A stretch of 64,000 nucleotides of DNA from Bacillus sp. AZ43 (GTDB lineage Bacteria; Actinomycetota; Actinomycetes; Mycobacteriales; Geodermatophilaceae). A model generated the notes under the pieces. The model did not search any database. It was not told the origin of the DNA and worked only from the letters and a program-made list of their open reading frames with translations. Within the stretch, counting starts at the first letter, position 1, and the number at the start of each line of letters is the position of its first letter. The stretch is taken from positions 1 through 64,000 of the forward strand of contig SPQJ01000017.1 in the NCBI GenBank assembly GCA_004570425.1. Reading direction: 5' to 3'. Shown here in pieces: positions 60,740 to 64,000 of this stretch. The position numbers and the translations under genes were made by a program.

Positions 60740-61723
60740 GTGGAATTCCGACGCCTCGGCCGCTCCGGCCTGACCATCTCCGAGATCGCCTACGGCAACT
60801 GGCTCACCCACGGTGGGCAGGTCGAGGAGGACGCCGCCACCGCCTGCGTGCGCGCCGCCCTCGACGCCGGCATCACGACGTTCGACACCGCCGACGTCTA
60901 CGCCGGGACCCTGGCGGAGTCCGTGCTCGGACGGGCGCTGGAGGGTCAGCGCCGGTCCTCCTACGAGCTGTTCACCAAGGTCTACTGGCCGACCGGCCCG
61001 GGCCGCAACGACCGCGGCCTGTCCCGCAAGCACGTCATCGAGAGCTGCGAGGCGTCGCTGCGCCGCCTGCAGACCGACTACGTCGACCTCTACCAGGCCC
61101 ACCGGTACGACCCGACGGTGCCGCTCGAGGAGACGATGACCGCCTTCGCCGACCTCGTCCGGTCGGGCAAGGCCCTCTACATCGGCGTCAGCGAGTGGAA
61201 CGCCCAGGAGATCGCCGCCGGCGCCGCCCTGGCCCGCGAGCTGAACATCCAGCTGATCAGCAACCAGCCGCAGTACTCGATGCTGTGGCGGGTCATCGAG
61301 GACGAGGTCGTGCCCACCTCCGAGAAGGAGGGCCTCTCGCAGATCGTCTGGTCGCCGCTGGCCCAGGGCGTGCTCACCGGCAAGTACCTGCCCGGTCAGC
61401 AGCCGCCCGCCGACAGCCGCGCCGGCCACGCCGAGGCGGGCCAGTGGATGCGGCGGTTCCTGCGCGACGACCTGCTGACCCGCGTCCAGGACCTGCGGCC
61501 GATCGCCGACGACCTGGGCCTGTCGATGGCCCAGCTGGCGATCGCCTGGGTGCTGCAGAACCCGAACGTCGCGGCCGCGATCATCGGCGCCACCCGCCCC
61601 GAGCAGGTCCACGACAACGTGAAGGCCGCCGGCGTCCGGCTCGAGGCCGACGTCCTGCGGCGGATCGACGAGGTGCTCGGCGACGTCGTCGAGCGCGACC
61701 CGGCCAAGACCGCGCGCGGATGA
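60740..61723 (+). CDS. Aldo/keto reductase (Kv-beta-like)
   Basis: A 327-residue NADPH-dependent AKR. FRRLGRSGLTISEIAYGNWL starts the barrel; catalytic Asp/Tyr/Lys/His are in FDTADVYAGTLAES (Asp, Tyr), LFTKVYWP (Lys) and YQAHRYDP (His), with the NADPH segment IVWSPLAQGVLTGKY and IIGATRPEQVHDNVKA. It is closest to the voltage-gated K+ channel beta-subunit / YghZ-like AKR group. Substrate is not predictable. The start is GTG 60740, 12 bp after the MBL stop. Confidence 0.9.
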   Translation: MEFRRLGRSGLTISEIAYGNWLTHGGQVEEDAATACVRAALDAGITTFDTADVYAGTLAESVLGRALEGQRRSSYELFTKVYWPTGPGRNDRGLSRKHVIESCEASLRRLQTDYVDLYQAHRYDPTVPLEETMTAFADLVRSGKALYIGVSEWNAQEIAAGAALARELNIQLISNQPQYSMLWRVIEDEVVPTSEKEGLSQIVWSPLAQGVLTGKYLPGQQPPADSRAGHAEAGQWMRRFLRDDLLTRVQDLRPIADDLGLSMAQLAIAWVLQNPNVAAAIIGATRPEQVHDNVKAAGVRLEADVLRRIDEVLGDVVERDPAKTARG

Positions 61724-61745
61724 CCGACGGCCTCGCCGTCCCCGG

Positions 61746-61958
61746 TCAGGGGGCGGCGAGGCCCATCGGGCCGTAGACCTCGTCGTCGCCGTCGAACAGC
61801 GTGACGGTGGCGACGCCCTTGTCCAGCAGCTCGCGCCAGTTCTCGCCCAGCCACGACTCCGCGTCGCCCTGGTTCTCGGCGGCGGGCACCTCCACGCCGA
61901 TGGACGACGGCTCGATCGCCGTTCCGGAAGGGCCCTCGAGACGCCAGTGCCAGGTCAT
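61746..61958 (-). CDS. Small conserved hypothetical protein (70 aa)
   Basis: A 70-residue acidic protein with an ordered pattern: MTWHWRLEGPSG, FENQGDAESWLGENWRELLDKGV-type helix and VATVTLFDGDDEVYGPMGL strand. Similar small proteins with WxW starts and YGPM ends are widespread in actinobacteria with no known role. ATG 61958 has TAGCCT 7 bp upstream and no Shine-Dalgarno, strengthening the case that this is a real gene. It is convergent with the aldo/keto reductase. Confidence 0.78.
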   Translation of the reverse strand: MTWHWRLEGPSGTAIEPSSIGVEVPAAENQGDAESWLGENWRELLDKGVATVTLFDGDDEVYGPMGLAAP

Positions 61959-61965
61959 GGCTCGC

Positions 61966-61971
61966 AGGCTA
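61966..61971 (-). promoter_or_regulatory. -10 hexamer TAGCCT, leaderless start of the 70-aa gene
   Basis: TAGCCT on the minus strand is 7 bp from ATG 61958. Confidence 0.5.
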
Positions 61972-62067
61972 GTGACCGAGCCGTGCCCGTGCTGTGACCC
62001 ACCGGCGGATTACGGCTGCTCGCGCAGGGGCATGGCAGTGCATCGACCCGTCCCGGCCGGAGGACCG

Positions 62068-62370
62068 ATGACCGCACCCGCCCCGCAGCCCGACCCCGGT
62101 TCTCCCGACCCCGACCGGCTCGAGGCCGAGATCGAGGCGACCCGCGAGCACCTGAGCCGCACCGTGGACGAGCTCGGCGCACGGCTGGACGTCCCCGCCC
62201 GGGCCAGGGAGAAGGCGTTCCGCGCCCGGGACACCGCGGTCGAGACCTACCGGGAGAGCCCGCCGGCGGTCATCGGCGCGGCCCTCGCCCTGGCCGGCCT
62301 GGTGGCCGGGATCATGATCGTGCGCAGGAAGCGCGCCGCGCGGCGCGCGCAGCCGAGGAGGAAGCGTTGA
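62068..62370 (+). CDS. DUF3618 membrane protein
   Basis: A 100-residue protein of the DUF3618 family: LEAEIEATREHLSRTVDELGARLDVPARAREKAF is the diagnostic amphipathic helix, followed by one TM helix (about 70-88) and an Arg/Lys-rich tail. Such proteins often accompany phage-shock or DUF4235 membrane proteins, as here. ATG 62068 has GGAGG 4 bp upstream. Its stop overlaps the next gene (TTGA). Role is unknown. Confidence 0.85.
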   Translation: MTAPAPQPDPGSPDPDRLEAEIEATREHLSRTVDELGARLDVPARAREKAFRARDTAVETYRESPPAVIGAALALAGLVAGIMIVRRKRAARRAQPRRKR

Positions 62371-62669
62371 GCAAGCGCAACAAGGGTGAGGCCCCCAAGA
62401 ACAAGGGGGCGAAGATGGCCTACCGGCCGATCGGCCTGATCGGTGGTCTCGTCGCGGGCTCGCTGAGCGGGATCCTGTTCAAGCAGATCTGGAAGCTGGT
62501 CGCCCAGGAGGAGGAAGCCCCCTCGGCGCTGCAGAGCGAGTACCGGATGCGCGAGGTCGTGCTGGCCGCGGCGATCCAGGGCGCGATCTTCGCCGCGACG
62601 AAGGCCGCCGTCGACCGGGCCGGTGCGCGCGGCTTCAAGCAGCTCACCGGCGCCTGGCCCGGCGACTGA
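62367..62669 (+). CDS. DUF4235 membrane protein
   Basis: A 100-residue two-TM protein of the DUF4235 family: RPIGLIGGLVAGSLSGILFKQIWKLV and REVVLAAAIQGAIFAATKAAVDRAGARGF. It begins at TTG 62367, which overlaps the DUF3618 stop (TTGA) and has GAGGAGG upstream; ATG at codon 17 would be weaker. DUF3618-DUF4235 pairs are common in actinobacteria and may support membrane integrity. No catalytic residues are seen. Confidence 0.85.
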   Translation: MSKRNKGEAPKNKGAKMAYRPIGLIGGLVAGSLSGILFKQIWKLVAQEEEAPSALQSEYRMREVVLAAAIQGAIFAATKAAVDRAGARGFKQLTGAWPGD

Positions 62670-62676
62670 GTGCGGA

Positions 62677-62725
62677 CCCTCCTGCTCCACCCGTCGCACG
62701 CTCGCGGCGGGACCCTGCAGGAGGG
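62677..62725. repeat. Dispersed hairpin repeat, copy R4
   Basis: CCCTCCTGC (62677-62685) pairs with GCAGGAGGG (62717-62725). It includes GCTCGCGGCGGGACCCTGCAGG (62700-62721), identical to 42159-42180 in R2. It lies between the DUF4235 and YihY genes. Confidence 0.78.
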
Positions 62726-62758
62726 CCGGCGGTCGTCTCCCCCGCAGAGGAGTTACCA

Positions 62759-63889
62759 GTGGCTGGCACCCGGCAGCGCGAGAGCGCCGTCGACCGGATC
62801 CGGGAACGGGTCGAGGAGAAGGCCGCCCGCAGGGCTGCCGCGGCGAAGGCGGCCGCGGCGGCGCCGCCGGGCGACCCCGACCGGCCGCCACCCGGCTCGC
62901 CGTCGCCCAGCGAGCTGCCCGGCATCCACGCCGAGAAGCCCACGCAGATCCCGTGGCGCGGGTGGAAGCAGATCGTCAAGCGGGCGTGGGCCGAGAACAA
63001 GGCCGACAACATGCCGATCATCGCCGGCGGGGTGGCCTTCTTCGGGTTCCTCTCGATCTTCCCGGCGCTGATCGCGCTGATCTCGATCTACGGCCTGGTC
63101 GCGTCCCCCGAGACCGTCGCCCGCCAGGTGGAGGACCTCTCGGCGCAGCTGCCCGACGACGCCGCGGGCCTGATCGAGGACCAGCTGACGGCGATCGTCG
63201 ACAACAGCGGCAGCGCGCTGAGCATCAGCCTCGTGGTGTCGATCCTGGCCGCGCTGTGGAGCGCCTCGGGCGGCGTCGGGAACGTGATCACCGCGGTGAA
63301 CATCGCCTACGACGAGGTCGAGGCGCGCGGCTTCGTCAAGCTGAAGCTGCTGTCCCTGGCGCTCACCCTCGGCGCGATCGTCTTCGTCCTCATCACGTTC
63401 AGCCTGGTCGCCGTCGTCCCGGCGGTCATCGAGGCGCTGCCGCTGGGCGTCGTCGGCACGGTGCTGGCGCAGATCGCCCGGTGGGTGCTGCTGCTGGCCG
63501 TGTTCGCCGGGGCGCTGGCCGTCCTCTACCGGGTGGCGCCGGACCGGGACTCCCCCCGCTTCAGCTGGGTGAGCCTCGGCGCCGTCGTCGTCACGGTCAT
63601 CTGGGCGGCCGTGAGCGTCGGGTTCGCCGTCTACGTGGACAACTTCGGGTCCTACGACAAGACCTACGGGGCCATCGCCGGCGTCATCGTGCTGATGCTG
63701 TGGCTGTACCTGACCTGCTACCTGGTGCTGCTGGGTGCGGAGATCAATTCCGAGGCCGAGCACCAGACGGCGCACGACACGACCACGGGCGACCCGGAGC
63801 CGATGGGGCAGCGCGACGCCACGATGGCCGACACGCTGCCCGAGAAGCCGGAGCCGGAGAAGGGCGACAGCGACCCGACCCGCAGGTGA
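62759..63889 (+). CDS. YihY/BrkB family membrane protein
   Basis: A 376-residue multi-pass membrane protein of the YihY (UPF0761, formerly tRNA-processing RNase BN-like) family. A 75-residue hydrophilic N-terminus (with an Ala/Arg stretch and Pro-rich DPDRPPPGSPSP) precedes six TM helices. Family signatures: ADNMPIIAGGVAFFGFLSIFPALIALI, LWSASGGVGNVITAVNIAY, and YGAIAGVIVLMLWLYLTCYLVLLGAEINSE. GTG 62759 has GAGGAG 6 bp upstream. The acidic tail is low-complexity. Physiological role is unknown. Confidence 0.9.
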   Translation: MAGTRQRESAVDRIRERVEEKAARRAAAAKAAAAAPPGDPDRPPPGSPSPSELPGIHAEKPTQIPWRGWKQIVKRAWAENKADNMPIIAGGVAFFGFLSIFPALIALISIYGLVASPETVARQVEDLSAQLPDDAAGLIEDQLTAIVDNSGSALSISLVVSILAALWSASGGVGNVITAVNIAYDEVEARGFVKLKLLSLALTLGAIVFVLITFSLVAVVPAVIEALPLGVVGTVLAQIARWVLLLAVFAGALAVLYRVAPDRDSPRFSWVSLGAVVVTVIWAAVSVGFAVYVDNFGSYDKTYGAIAGVIVLMLWLYLTCYLVLLGAEINSEAEHQTAHDTTTGDPEPMGQRDATMADTLPEKPEPEKGDSDPTRR

Positions 63890-63901
63890 GTCGCGGCGCC
63901 C

Positions 63902-64000
63902 TCAGCGGACGCGCGAGGGCACGAACGGCGGCTTGACGACCTCGACCGGCAACGACCGGCCACGGACGTCGACGGTCACCTCGTCGCCCTCGCCGACGCC
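63902..64000 (-). CDS. gcvT: Aminomethyltransferase (glycine cleavage T-protein), C-terminus
   Basis: Only the last 32 codons lie in the window: [27 protein letters not shown] followed by PSRVR and TGA (63904-63902). The [11 protein letters not shown]...VVKPPFV pattern is the usual ending of the GcvT beta-barrel domain. GcvT takes the aminomethyl group to THF, so it belongs with glyA and metF in one-carbon metabolism. In M. tuberculosis gcvT is also near this position (Rv2211c). Confidence 0.82.
   Translation of the reverse strand, partial: GVGEGDEVTVDVRGRSLPVEVVKPPFVPSRVR

Overview
The window is very GC-rich, gene-dense actinobacterial chromosome. The gene content (carotenoid cluster with a two-subunit CrtYc/CrtYd lycopene cyclase, actinobacterial qcrCAB/ctaCEF respiratory genes, pimB-like mannosyltransferase, PASTA kinase, DUF222/HNH protein, PPi-type phosphofructokinase) suggests a Geodermatophilaceae-like organism (Blastococcus, Geodermatophilus or Modestobacter). 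This rests on gene content and style, not on a database match. I see no rRNA, tRNA, CRISPR array, transposase or prophage. About two thirds of the genes follow, in order, the Mycobacterium tuberculosis block Rv2172c-Rv2211c as I remember it: metF, prenyl synthase, Rv2175c, kinase, aroG, Rv2179c, plsC (Rv2182c), Rv2184c, Rv2185c, fadD15, pimB, NlpC/P60 (Rv2190c), Rv2191, trpD, ctaE-qcrCAB, ctaF, ctaC, asnB, HesB (Rv2204c), DUF3043 (Rv2206), gcvT. Lineage-specific genes are inserted between these anchors.

Layout. 1-6.0 kb: end of a glycosyltransferase, an esterase, a flavin reductase, adenosine kinase, a CDP-alcohol transferase, and a DUF222/HNH protein behind a candidate SOS box. 6.0-11.5 kb: metF, then crtE-crtI-crtB on + meeting an Rv2175c-like regulator plus crtYc-crtYd on -. 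11.5-17.3 kb: an FMN-dependent 2-hydroxyacid dehydrogenase, a ZTP riboswitch with long-form glyA, a 4-PASTA kinase and endonuclease IV. 17.3-24.8 kb: threonine aldolase/aroG, PPi-PFK, DinB-like protein, chemoreceptor, GNAT, Rv2179c-type RNase. 24.8-31.2 kb: self-regulated XRE/membrane pair, glpK, and a Baeyer-Villiger monooxygenase/SDR/hydrolase/TetR cassette with a palindromic operator. 31.2-43.5 kb: lipid and envelope genes (plsC, esterase, fadD15, pimB, M48 protease, NlpC/P60 under a c-di-AMP riboswitch), glucokinase and an ArsA-like protein. 43.6-49.6 kb: an NlpC-VanY peptidoglycan hydrolase, a DEDDh/GIY-YIG nuclease, a RAM protein, trpD and a receiver-like protein. 49.7-59.1 kb: terminal respiratory supercomplex genes, asnB and an A-type Fe-S carrier. 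59.2-64 kb: DUF3043, MBL hydrolase, aldo/keto reductase, small membrane proteins, YihY, and the end of gcvT.

Regulation. About twenty genes have a TANNNT -10 hexamer placed 6-8 bp before a GTG/ATG with no Shine-Dalgarno sequence, the hallmark of leaderless transcripts. Others have clear SD sequences or translational coupling (ATGA, GTGA, TTGA, possibly CTGA). The most notable regulatory features are two riboswitches (ZTP, c-di-AMP), a 21-bp palindrome that spans both start codons of a divergent pair only 13 bp apart, operator palindromes at the XRE and monooxygenase genes, two identical 22-bp palindromes at 17.3 kb, and a dispersed GC-rich hairpin repeat family, one copy of which forms the C-terminus of a protein.
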